Counted from the first letter of the stretch, positions 1 through 5,342 are shown. The stretch is 6,011 nt of DNA from an uncultured cyanobacterium (GCA_903819605.1 CAIJEA010000200.1:1-6011); one strand, 5' to 3'. The notes: generated from the sequence alone by a model not told the origin. Program-made: numbers and translations.

Positions 1-23
1 CCCCCCAACTCTCTTTTGGGTTT
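1..23 (-). repeat. Half-hairpin repeat arm with C-run at left window edge
   Basis: Read on the minus strand toward the outside, positions 23 to 7 give AAACCCAAAAGAGAGTT, followed by six G (positions 6-1). The same 17-nt arm is found at 1592-1608 (identical), 1664-1680 (two differences), 1698-1714 inverted, and 5986-6002 (one difference). In the complete copy at 1660-1718 this arm is the left half of a perfect stem, so here only half of the element is visible and the partner arm would lie beyond the window. The homopolymer is probably not genuine genomic sequence (inference). The arm lies 37 nt past the stop codon of the 60-545 gene and, if complete, would be a hairpin downstream of that gene. 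Confidence 0.75.
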
Positions 24-59
24 AGAGAATGTCATCGAGCTATGAACGAAACTATTGGG

Positions 60-545
60 TTATTTTGTCTGATAAAACGACATTGCTCCCACGATGGGAA
101 TAGCCGATGGACAACTGTCTGTCTTATACCAAACGCGCTTACCTGATGTTAAACCTTCACTAGCAGGACTTTCGGCAACCGTACAGTTTCTTTCAGTGTC
201 GTGAATTGTAAAGGCAGCCATATTTTCAGGTAGGCTTTGGCTAGCCACATCTATATATCGATCGCGGTAGATTCCTTGACTGATATTACGATTATAGAGA
301 GTAGCCGCAGTTCCAACTTTGAGACTGTACTTGTCAATCATCCAATTAGGAACATAGTAATTGTGGGATTCTCCCGTTGTATTTTTGAAGGTAATAATGT
401 TGCCAGAAATCTTGTCTACTACTTGAGAAGAAGTGCTATCTAGATATTCGCTAGCAGTTTGAGCCTTGACGGATGTGACAGATGTGGTTGAAGCGATCGC
501 GATCGAAAACGCCGTAAATAAGCAGCTTAGGATAAGTTTTTGCAT
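60..545 (-). CDS. Secreted protein of unknown function
   Basis: This 161-aa protein has a clear Sec-type signal peptide: K3, a hydrophobic stretch at about residues 4-20, then a Ser/Thr/Val-rich region with a plausible cleavage after V26-K27-A28. The mature part (about 133 aa) begins with a region (about 40-100) rich in short beta-strand-like segments (SGNIITFKNTTG, NYYVPNWMI, KVGTAATLY) that could form a small beta-barrel. The C-terminal part has the only two mature cysteines, C121 and C145, which could form a disulfide in the periplasm. I do not recognise the family. The start is supported by TGGAGA on the minus strand (plus 555-560), about 9 nt before ATG. It is transcribed divergently from the 886-1554 gene. 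The gene is complete and has a HIP1 site inside the signal-peptide coding region (493-500). Confidence 0.85.
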   Translation of the reverse strand: MQKLILSCLFTAFSIAIASTTSVTSVKAQTASEYLDSTSSQVVDKISGNIITFKNTTGESHNYYVPNWMIDKYSLKVGTAATLYNRNISQGIYRDRYIDVASQSLPENMAAFTIHDTERNCTVAESPASEGLTSGKRVWYKTDSCPSAIPIVGAMSFYQTK

Positions 546-578
546 AGTCGGAAATCTCCAAAAATTAGGATTAAAGCC

Positions 579-607
579 AGAATTAAGAAGCTAATTGTCT
601 TAATTCT
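579..607. promoter_or_regulatory. 10-bp inverted repeat, candidate operator
   Basis: The arms AGAATTAAGA (579-588) and TCTTAATTCT (598-607) are perfect inverted complements separated by 9 nt (AGCTAATTG). The dyad lies 34 nt upstream of the ATG of the 60-545 gene and about 19 nt upstream of its ribosome binding site, so it falls where a promoter or 5' leader should be. The size and spacing fit a dimeric regulator site, but the sequence is AT-rich and no regulator can be named. A leader-RNA hairpin is an alternative. Confidence 0.4.
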
Positions 608-697
608 TTTACGATTACCGAACTACGATTAATCTGATGAGTGACTTGCTTGACTACCGCACAAAACTTATCTATTGCTACAGCAATCCAAGTTTTA

Positions 698-752
698 CTA
701 AAACCAAATATAAAAGGCGGCGCTTCGCGCCGCCTTTTATATTTGGTTTTAG
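698..752. repeat. Perfect 26-bp hairpin, GC-TTC-GC apex
   Basis: Positions 698-723 and 727-752 are exact inverted complements with a 3-nt loop, TTC. The outer part of the stem is AT-rich (CTAAAACCAAATATAAAA) and the inner part is GC-rich (GGCGGCGC). It lies between two divergent gene starts, so it is not a terminator of either flanking gene, and neither side has a strong U-tract directly after the stem. The architecture matches the hairpins at 2700-2740 and 5266-5304. A REP-like or MITE-like dispersed palindrome is the best reading. A smaller palindrome (GTTTTA-C-TAAAAC, 692-704) overlaps its left edge. Confidence 0.9.
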
Positions 753-800
753 ATTTTTCGAGCAAGATTTGTTAAGTAAAGCGATCGCGAATTTGTTCAC

Positions 801-841
801 ATCTATTCATCTCTATTCATACTTATAGATATCTGTATAAT
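801..841 (+). promoter_or_regulatory. Probable promoter of the 886-1554 gene with tandem repeat
   Basis: A perfect TATAAT lies at 836-841, giving an expected transcript start near 848 and a leader of roughly 38 nt before ATG 886. No good -35 hexamer is found 16-18 nt upstream. Instead there is a tandem pair of 10-mers, ATCTATTCAT (801-810) and CTCTATTCAT (811-820), with 9 of 10 identities and one helical turn apart. This could be an activator-type site replacing the -35 element (inference). Confidence 0.5.
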
Positions 842-885
842 TAAGTTGCGTAGATCCATCAGACAAGCAAGGAACCCATAAGACT

Positions 886-1554
886 ATGGCATCTGATATT
901 CAAGGAAGCAAAAATGTTGCGATCGCATTTGGTTTGATTGCGGCGGGACTATTGGCATTAGGAGTTCATCAAGACAATCGATGGATGATTGGAGGTAGCC
1001 TTGGATTGGGGGCATTTACGGGGTTATCTTGGAGCGTAATCCTTGATGATGAAAAAGAGCAAATACGGAGACTGCATGAAGATCTAGATCTAGCGCGTTT
1101 AGAAGAAAAACCCTTTAGTGCCAAATTCTTTGCAGGAATGTCCAATATTGACATCGAAACGGCTGAAAAGTTTCTCAATAGAGAAGTTGCTGCTAATGGT
1201 ATTAACAGTAAAGATGTAGATATGGAAGATGGCACAGTGGTATATATCTTTCCCATCTCTGAAAATCGAAGAGCTGAATTGGAGACATTGAAAGCCAAGA
1301 GAGAAGAGGAGGCTGAAATTCGGCGACAAGCAGCAGCTAGACAAAAGCGAAAGGAAGAATTAAAAACACTTAATCTATCAGAACTAGATCGCGAACACTT
1401 AGACAAACTCAGTGAAGAGGAACGTCAGCTTGTACTAGAGGCGAAAGCTGAACAAGATACTGAAAAGGCTGTTTCTAATACTGTAACTACTGTAGCTGTT
1501 GGTACTGCGGCTGTTGGTTTAGCTGTCTTGTCCATGTTTCTCGGGGGAGATTGA
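886..1554 (+). CDS. Membrane-anchored coiled-coil protein of unknown function
   Basis: This 222-aa protein has an N-terminal hairpin of two probable membrane segments (about 10-27 and 33-52), the second followed by charged residues. Next is a small domain at about 84-123, with a helix containing DIETAEKFLNREVAANGI followed by a beta-like DGTVVYIFP. Helix then strand ending in DGTxxYxFP resembles winged-helix-like modules in cyanobacterial hypothetical proteins, an assignment made by eye. Residues about 127-195 are a highly charged Glu/Lys/Arg-rich helix, probably coiled coil. A third hydrophobic segment (about 198-219) ends three residues from the C-terminus. The soluble part is thus tethered to the membrane at both ends. 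The start is supported by AAGGAA at 869-874 and the TATAAT box at 836-841. HIP1 lies at 919-926. I do not recognise a named family; function unknown. Confidence 0.85.
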   Translation: MASDIQGSKNVAIAFGLIAAGLLALGVHQDNRWMIGGSLGLGAFTGLSWSVILDDEKEQIRRLHEDLDLARLEEKPFSAKFFAGMSNIDIETAEKFLNREVAANGINSKDVDMEDGTVVYIFPISENRRAELETLKAKREEEAEIRRQAAARQKRKEELKTLNLSELDREHLDKLSEEERQLVLEAKAEQDTEKAVSNTVTTVAVGTAAVGLAVLSMFLGGD

Positions 1555-1575
1555 GAATATAGCTATAGCCAGTTA

Positions 1576-1610
1576 TGTTAAGACAAAAGCAAAACCCAAA
1601 AGAGAGTTTC
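1576..1610 (+). repeat. Solo half-site of the AGAGAGTT hairpin family
   Basis: Positions 1576-1610 align without gaps to 1648-1682, matching at 30 of 35 positions. The shared part begins at TGTTA, about 12 nt outside the palindromic arm, and includes the 17-nt AAACCCAAAAGAGAGTT. No inverted partner arm follows: the next bases (TCGGCTTGCGATTG) are unrelated. It is therefore either a relic that lost its right arm or a duplicated left half. The 17-nt core is identical to the arm at the left edge of the window. Confidence 0.8.
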
Positions 1611-1659
1611 GGCTTGCGATTGAAAGAGATTTAGCTAAATATTTGGCTGTTAGGATAAA

Positions 1660-1718
1660 AGCAAAAACCAGAAGAGAGTTGCGTCGCGTCGCGTCGCAAC
1701 TCTCTTCTGGTTTTTGCT
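1660..1718. repeat. Perfect 24-bp hairpin with (GTCGC)x3 apex
   Basis: Positions 1660-1683 and 1695-1718 are exact inverted complements (24 bp) around an 11-nt loop. Across the apex, 1683-1697 is three perfect tandem copies of GTCGC. With a single copy the apex would read GC-GTC-GC, the same 3-nt-loop architecture as the other hairpins here, so the present form may have grown by two 5-nt units through slippage (inference). It lies 105 nt after the 886-1554 gene and could stop or stabilise that transcript, but no long U-tract follows the stem. Confidence 0.9.
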
Positions 1719-1791
1719 ATATCTGGAGAACACTAACAAAGTAAGCAATCTAATTTCAAAATTAATGGCTGATGTTGCTGAAATCACATAA

Positions 1792-1809
1792 ATTAGAATT
1801 ATTAGAATT
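1792..1809. repeat. 9-nt perfect tandem repeat
   Basis: ATTAGAATT occurs twice in direct succession (1792-1800 and 1801-1809), within an AT-rich stretch about 115-130 nt upstream of ATG 1924. AATTAATGG also occurs twice nearby (from about 1760 and about 1806). It may be regulatory or simply AT-rich slippage, and nothing in the sequence decides this. Confidence 0.5.
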
Positions 1810-1923
1810 AATGGTAAGAGCAAAATTCTAGATTTTACTAATTGGGTAAGCACCACATCTTGTTTACTATTTAAATATATATTTTGCAAATTTAATTTTT
1901 AGGTTTAATTTCAGGTTTAACAA

Positions 1924-2697
1924 ATGGTAATCACAAACTTCTTGTATCGGTTATGGTGCTTACTCCCAGAATATTTTAGTAAGCATTCTAAATCTAGCCT
2001 ACGTGGTATTAAGAGACTATGTTTTGGGGCGATCGCCCTATTGATTAGCTTGCACTTATTGACAACAACAGCTTGGGCTTTGCAGGTCTCGGATATTCCT
2101 AATCTAGCGGAGATCAAAACCCTTACAGATCAGACTTGGGTGATTGATGATTCGGACGTGCTGAGTGCTTTTACTAAAAGTACGATCGCCAGTAAAGCTG
2201 AAAAACTCGCCCAATTAACTGGTACTGAAGTTCATGTTGTGGCAATTCAGCGTATCGATCTAGGACAGCCTACGGCAGAATTTGCAGCAGAGTTATTTGA
2301 TAAATGGTTTCCCACAGAGGCAGAGAAGTCAAATCAAGTCTTGCTATTGTTAGCGACGGAAGATCACCGTACAGCGATTCAAACTGGTTCTAAGGTAAAA
2401 GAACTTTTGCCAGATAGCATTGCGACTAGTATTGCGGATGAGACAATGCTCTATCCTGCTCGTAAGGCTAACTATAACCAAGCCGTAAATGAGGGGATGG
2501 CTCGTTTAGAATCAGTACTAAAGGGCAATCCAGACCCAGGTGCACCTCTGTTGGTAGTAGAAGAAACTGAAACGAGTAATTATGCTACTAAAGAAGAAAC
2601 TGAGGCTAGTTCTTCTACTCTGGTTGTCGTAATTTTACTGATCTTGGCAACTTTGTTACCGATGGCTACCTATTACTGGTTGCAGAGTCAGCCTTAA
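1924..2697 (+). CDS. psb32: TPM-domain protein, Psb32/TLP18.3-like
   Basis: This 257-aa protein has the layout of cyanobacterial Psb32 and plant TLP18.3: an N-terminal export segment (about 31-52, with AWA|LQ as a plausible cleavage site), a TPM domain (about 70-200) and a C-terminal membrane anchor (about 232-252). TPM hallmarks visible are WVIDDSDVL after the leader, GTEVHVVAIQRID as a central strand, FDKWFP, and NQVLLLLATEDHRTAIQTG. From family knowledge, these proteins protect and help repair photosystem II after photodamage, with the TPM domain on the lumenal or periplasmic side and anchored by the C-terminal helix. The n-region before the first hydrophobic segment is long (about 30 residues). 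No internal ATG offers a shorter start, and the only alternative near the N-terminus is TTG at 1942. The ribosome binding site is weak (AGG at 1913-1915). The gene stands alone and ends 2 nt before a hairpin. Confidence 0.82.
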   Translation: MVITNFLYRLWCLLPEYFSKHSKSSLRGIKRLCFGAIALLISLHLLTTTAWALQVSDIPNLAEIKTLTDQTWVIDDSDVLSAFTKSTIASKAEKLAQLTGTEVHVVAIQRIDLGQPTAEFAAELFDKWFPTEAEKSNQVLLLLATEDHRTAIQTGSKVKELLPDSIATSIADETMLYPARKANYNQAVNEGMARLESVLKGNPDPGAPLLVVEETETSNYATKEETEASSSTLVVVILLILATLLPMATYYWLQSQP

Positions 2698-2699
2698 TC

Positions 2700-2740
2700 T
2701 AAAAATAAGAAGGGACGCAAAGCGTCCCTTCTTATTTTTA
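2700..2740. terminator. Bidirectional hairpin between convergent genes, GC-AAA-GC apex
   Basis: Positions 2700-2718 and 2722-2740 are exact complements (19 bp) with loop AAA. The stem has a GC-rich core (GGGACGC/GCGTCCC) and outer A/T tracts, so each strand ends in CTTATTTTTA. It lies 2 nt after the stop of the psb32-like gene, and its right arm contains the TAA stop (2738-2740) of the facing gene. Position and A/T arms fit a bidirectional intrinsic terminator. The same architecture at 698-752, where no gene ends, means it may be a dispersed palindrome that serves as terminator here. Confidence 0.85.
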
Positions 2741-5161
2741 TTCATCATCAAAGTTCATGTCTTGTGCCAAATTTGGTGGGGCAACAGCGCGAGTTACCCT
2801 TACTTTGTGGCTTTCGCGTTGAGTTTGCGCTTCGATCGCGATCGCCTCAAAGGCAACATCAATGCTACTGAGGGGGATAGAAATACTCGTGCGGGTTTCG
2901 ATCAACTCGGTGTTGGGAACGATACTAAAGTCCAATAACCAACGCGGCCCATCAATAATAGTACGAGTTTGCAAATCCTTGATCCAGAACTTTACAAAAA
3001 ATTTGGGGGCGATCGCGGGTAAGCGGACAGTTACCATCATTGGCGTACCTGAAATAATCTCCCCTGCGGGAACAAGAATCTCAGGAATAGGAATTGGCTC
3101 TTGGTCAGATAAAGATTGCGGTGATGAGTCCTGAATATTGCGGATGGTTTGAGCTGTTTCTGAAAGTGTAGAAGCGGCTGAATTGCTGTTGGAAACAGTG
3201 CGAATAGGAAATGTATTGGGGTCGATGGTTTCTTCCCAAACATATTCATTCAACATTAGATCTGGTTCAGGTGCTAGTAAGCGATCGAGTTCAAGATCGA
3301 GTTCAAGGTCGAGTTCCGCAAGGCTAGTTTCTTCGGCGATCGTGCGTGGTGGCTGATCTGGATGATCTAGATCCACTGATGTACTCGACAAGGATTGGTT
3401 GGATATTAGAGGAGTGGTGGGTGGAAAGTTATCAAGTAATTGCTCCTCATTGCGCTGAGCGATCTTTTGGGCAGCGATCGCCTCAGCCGATAGGGTTTGT
3501 AACTTGTTAAGAAAACGATTGCCTCGGTTGCGGGAGTCATTACGAGAATTAGATGATTTGCTGCTTATTGGTAGAGTTTCAAGACTTGGCTGCTCTAGGA
3601 GATTTTCGTAATTTTGAGGTAGTTCTTCTTCAAAACTGTAGAGTAATTCTGGTTCTTCTTCACGATCTGGGGACTCTTGATCGATAGTGTTTTGATCTGA
3701 AAAATCAGTTAGGGCAAATTCTAACTCCATTTTCTGAAGTTCTTCTTCTACCTGTGGAAAACTCTGAGAATTATTCTCTATCGCTTCCGAATTTGCAAAA
3801 TTAGTAACCTGATTAGTGAGAGATGGCAAAGGCGGTAATGATAGAGGATTGTCAGGACGAAGTTGCTCTTTTGGTGTTGTGTGAGCAACTTTGGGCTTAT
3901 TAGAAGGCAAAGGAGGTAGACTAAGCGTATTGGCTGGTTTTGGTTTTGGAGATATATTTTCGGTCTGCTGTGAAACCTGTGGAAAACTTTCTGGATTCTG
4001 TGGATAACTAGAAGTATTAATAGATGGTTCTACGATTTGAGAAGATTGAGAACTATTTTGAGAAATATAGTTCTCAGCTTCCTTGATCATTTCAGGTAGA
4101 ACCCGTGATGCAGGGTAGGAGACAGCGATCGCCTGTTGGGTGACGAATATATCTTCATACTGTTGAAAGTCTTGCTTGGGATGGATTTGCACTTCGCCAA
4201 TCAAAACTTGGATTTCTGATGGTGGTGGTACGCTGACTTGATAAGTAAATGGAATTGCGCCAGTTGAAGTATTGCGATCGCTTAAATTAGCGATCGTATA
4301 GCGCTGATTCACAATTACATCAAGGGTTTGAGGATCTTTAAGTCTGACTTCTATTTCTCCATTCGTATAAGCTTCTCCCGTGAGAATGAAGCTATTATTC
4401 TCATTAATAATATATTGAGGCTGATGTAAACGTAGTAATATTCTTGGCTGTAGGGGGGCATCACTTTGGATTGCCAGATCGTCAATAATTGAGCCATCCG
4501 TATTCACCTGTGTTAGATCGTGGCGATCGCTCGTAATTTCGCTTTCTACATCAAAATTTGATGCTTCATTTCCCTCACTAGTTTCGTCATTTTCGTCATT
4601 AAACAAAGAAAATTCATCAAACATTGACTCGACAAGTTCTGTCGATCTTTGCTCAGCAATTTCTAGAATCGGCGAACTGTAGCTGAGGGGAGTTGGCTCA
4701 GTCTGAGCTATTCCCAGTGCATTGGTATGAAGCTCTGACGGAATTTCTGTAGGTGTTTCTAAATCCTCTTCAGAATCGTTATATTGCCACTCTGAGCCAA
4801 AGTCAGACGATATCTGAATTGCATCAAACTTAACTGTTCTTTTCCATGGAGCGACTTCGTTATTATTACCAGCTTCAGCCGCGCAGCAGTCAATCTGCCA
4901 TAGTCCAGGCACAAAATTGGTATAGGGCATCACGATCAGCAACCCGTCGTGGCTGATCCGTTTGACTATTTTTTGTTGAAGGGGTTGGTGTCGCACATCT
5001 GCGAGGGGACGATAGGCGATCGCAATACCAACTAGCACGTTCGCCAAATCAGAGCGTGCAGCGAGTCTGTACTGCCCCTCCAAAATCTCAACAGTGGGAG
5101 ATTCTAAGGGCAACCAGGACTTGTCACCTTTTCGTTGTAACAAAAACTCCCAGTTTTCCAT
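2738..5161 (-). CDS. Large low-complexity protein with three beta-rich regions, unknown function
   Basis: This 807-aa protein has no signal peptide or membrane segment, so it is probably cytoplasmic. Three ordered, beta-rich regions can be seen. The first is about 1-95, starting MENWEFLLQRKGDKSWLPL and containing VEILEGQYRLAAR and FVPGLWQIDCC. The second is about 238-346 (ILLRLHQPQYI, FILTGEAYTNGEIEVRL, FTYQVSVPPP). The third is about 694-793 (PAGEIISGTPMMVTVRLP, FWIKDLQTRTIIDGPRWLLD, FEAIAIEAQTQRESHKVRV). The ends resemble a conserved cyanobacterial protein of unknown function that I recall by its NWEFLLQ and GPRWLLDF motifs. Immunoglobulin-like beta-sandwiches are a reasonable guess. Linkers 96-237 (acidic) and 350-690 (Ser/Pro/Gln/Glu-rich) look disordered, apart from a probable helix at 548-575. 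Repeats include LSLPPLPS twice (413-420, 440-447), SFPQV twice and ELDLELDLELD. The start has no Shine-Dalgarno: HIP1 (5163-5170) ends 1 nt before ATG. Confidence 0.85.
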   Translation of the reverse strand: MENWEFLLQRKGDKSWLPLESPTVEILEGQYRLAARSDLANVLVGIAIAYRPLADVRHQPLQQKIVKRISHDGLLIVMPYTNFVPGLWQIDCCAAEAGNNNEVAPWKRTVKFDAIQISSDFGSEWQYNDSEEDLETPTEIPSELHTNALGIAQTEPTPLSYSSPILEIAEQRSTELVESMFDEFSLFNDENDETSEGNEASNFDVESEITSDRHDLTQVNTDGSIIDDLAIQSDAPLQPRILLRLHQPQYIINENNSFILTGEAYTNGEIEVRLKDPQTLDVIVNQRYTIANLSDRNTSTGAIPFTYQVSVPPPSEIQVLIGEVQIHPKQDFQQYEDIFVTQQAIAVSYPASRVLPEMIKEAENYISQNSSQSSQIVEPSINTSSYPQNPESFPQVSQQTENISPKPKPANTLSLPPLPSNKPKVAHTTPKEQLRPDNPLSLPPLPSLTNQVTNFANSEAIENNSQSFPQVEEELQKMELEFALTDFSDQNTIDQESPDREEEPELLYSFEEELPQNYENLLEQPSLETLPISSKSSNSRNDSRNRGNRFLNKLQTLSAEAIAAQKIAQRNEEQLLDNFPPTTPLISNQSLSSTSVDLDHPDQPPRTIAEETSLAELDLELDLELDRLLAPEPDLMLNEYVWEETIDPNTFPIRTVSNSNSAASTLSETAQTIRNIQDSSPQSLSDQEPIPIPEILVPAGEIISGTPMMVTVRLPAIAPKFFVKFWIKDLQTRTIIDGPRWLLDFSIVPNTELIETRTSISIPLSSIDVAFEAIAIEAQTQRESHKVRVTRAVAPPNLAQDMNFDDE
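3283..3318 (-). repeat. 12-nt in-frame tandem repeat, three units
   Basis: On the plus strand, GATCGAGTTCAA occurs at 3283-3294 and again at 3295-3306, with a diverged third unit (GGTCGAGTTCCG) at 3307-3318. In the minus-strand gene these encode the repetitive acidic stretch ELDLELDLELD (about residues 616-626). The unit is four codons, so copy-number change would keep the frame. Confidence 0.85.
3753..4007 (-). other. Three DnaA-box-like 9-mers inside the 807-aa gene
   Basis: On the minus strand TTTTCCACA occurs at 3753-3761 and 3978-3986 and TTATCCACA at 3999-4007, all in one orientation. TTATCCACA is the classical DnaA box and TTTTCCACA the form I recall as usual in cyanobacteria. They coincide with codons for repeated FPQ or YPQ peptides (residues 386-395 and 467-471), so peptide repetition is the simpler explanation. 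Nothing else here suggests a replication origin. Confidence 0.3.
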
Positions 5162-5224
5162 AGCGATCGCGGGTTAAGTGTGCTTAGTTATGGCAAATAC
5201 TAACCCATCTGGGCTTGTATAGCA

Positions 5225-5230
5225 ATTATA
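5225..5230 (-). promoter_or_regulatory. Candidate -10 box for the 807-aa gene
   Basis: The minus strand reads TATAAT here (ATTATA on plus), 63 nt upstream of the ATG at 5159-5161, giving a leader of about 55 nt. No convincing -35 hexamer is present at the usual spacing; TTGTCT lies about 20 nt upstream. The site lies just beyond the terminator of the upstream DUF4079 gene, which fits independent transcription of the 807-aa gene. Confidence 0.4.
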
Positions 5231-5250
5231 GCTGTCGCTACTTTCGTTGA

Positions 5251-5304
5251 GACAAAGAAAAAAATAAAAATGGAGGGTATTGCTTTGCAATACCCTCCAT
5301 TTTT
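5251..5304 (-). terminator. Intrinsic terminator of the DUF4079 gene, GC-TTT-GC apex
   Basis: Positions 5266-5283 and 5287-5304 are exact complements (18 bp, core TGGAGGGTATTGC) with loop TTT on the plus strand. On the minus strand the stem is followed by ATTTTTTTCTTTG (plus 5265 down to 5253), a strong U-tract. No such tract follows on the plus strand, so it acts in the minus direction, after the DUF4079 gene that ends at 5348. The GC-NNN-GC apex is shared with the hairpins at 698-752 and 2700-2740. Confidence 0.88.
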
Positions 5305-5305
5305 G

Positions 5306-5342
5306 TAAAGTAAAAGCGTTACGAATCGCCGCTTTTACTTTA
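5306..5342. repeat. Second hairpin after the DUF4079 stop codon
   Basis: TAAAGTAAAAGCG (5306-5318) and CGCTTTTACTTTA (5330-5342) are perfect 13-bp complements around an 11-nt loop. It begins 5 nt after the DUF4079 stop codon and is followed, after one base, by the terminator hairpin. It could protect the 3' end of the transcript or be a second terminator in tandem. Confidence 0.75.

Larger units (their letters stand above)
546..885. other. Divergent intergenic region, 340 bp
   Basis: This gap separates two divergently transcribed genes. It contains, in order, the ribosome binding site of the left gene, a 10-bp dyad (579-607), a 26-bp perfect hairpin (698-752), a HIP1 octamer (781-788), a 10-nt tandem repeat (801-820), a TATAAT box (836-841) and the ribosome binding site of the right gene (AAGGAA, 869-874). 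Two short open frames run through the hairpin on opposite strands and end in near-identical peptides. That is expected from a palindrome and is not evidence of a gene. Confidence 0.7.
1555..1923. other. Intergenic region, 369 bp, repeat-rich
   Basis: No convincing gene lies here. The gap holds a solo half-site (1576-1610), a complete hairpin of the same family (1660-1718), a perfect 9-nt tandem repeat (1792-1809), and a strongly AT-rich last 100 nt leading into the next gene. Two AGGTTTAA copies (1901-1908 and 1913-1920) sit directly before ATG 1924, the second supplying the only Shine-Dalgarno-like AGG. I see no clear paired -35/-10 promoter for the downstream gene. A minus-strand open frame across the hairpin (1650-1889) is judged spurious. 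Confidence 0.7.
493..5170. repeat. HIP1 octamers (GCGATCGC), 12 copies
   Basis: Copies start at 493, 781, 919, 2029, 2838, 3009, 3474, 4125, 4274, 4523, 5016 and 5163. About 0.1 is expected by chance in 6 kb. HIP1 is the highly iterated palindrome of many cyanobacterial genomes, so this supports the phylum assignment. Nine lie in coding sequence besides the one in the signal-peptide region at 493, one is in the divergent gap (781), and one abuts a start codon (5163-5170). Single-base variants (for example GCGATCGT near 4291) also occur. Confidence 0.95.

Noticed and set aside
698..752. A transposon with terminal inverted repeats
   Set aside because: The arms are separated by 3 nt only, with no transposase and no clear target-site duplication; a dispersed palindrome fits better.
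583..828. Two short opposite-strand open frames (583-765 minus, 637-828 plus) across the 26-bp hairpin
   Set aside because: Both owe their near-identical peptides (KYKRRR...APPFIFGF) to the palindrome; neither has a convincing ribosome binding site, and both sit in a divergent promoter region.
969..1406. Antisense open frames within the 886-1554 gene
   Set aside because: They are Ser/Arg/Cys/Phe-rich shadows of a Glu/Lys-rich coding strand and have no initiation signals.
1576..1718. A CRISPR array from the repeated AGAGAGTT arms
   Set aside because: Only one direct pair 72 nt apart, plus an inverted arm; no regular spacers and no cas genes.
1650..1889. 79-aa minus-strand open frame across the 1660-1718 hairpin
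   Set aside because: Its C-terminal third is translated hairpin sequence and the rest is AT-rich intergenic DNA; no ribosome binding site or recognisable domain.
3753..4007. A replication origin based on the DnaA-box-like sites
   Set aside because: The sites are within a coding region, explained by repeated FPQ codons, without an AT-rich unwinding region or neighbouring dnaA/dnaN.
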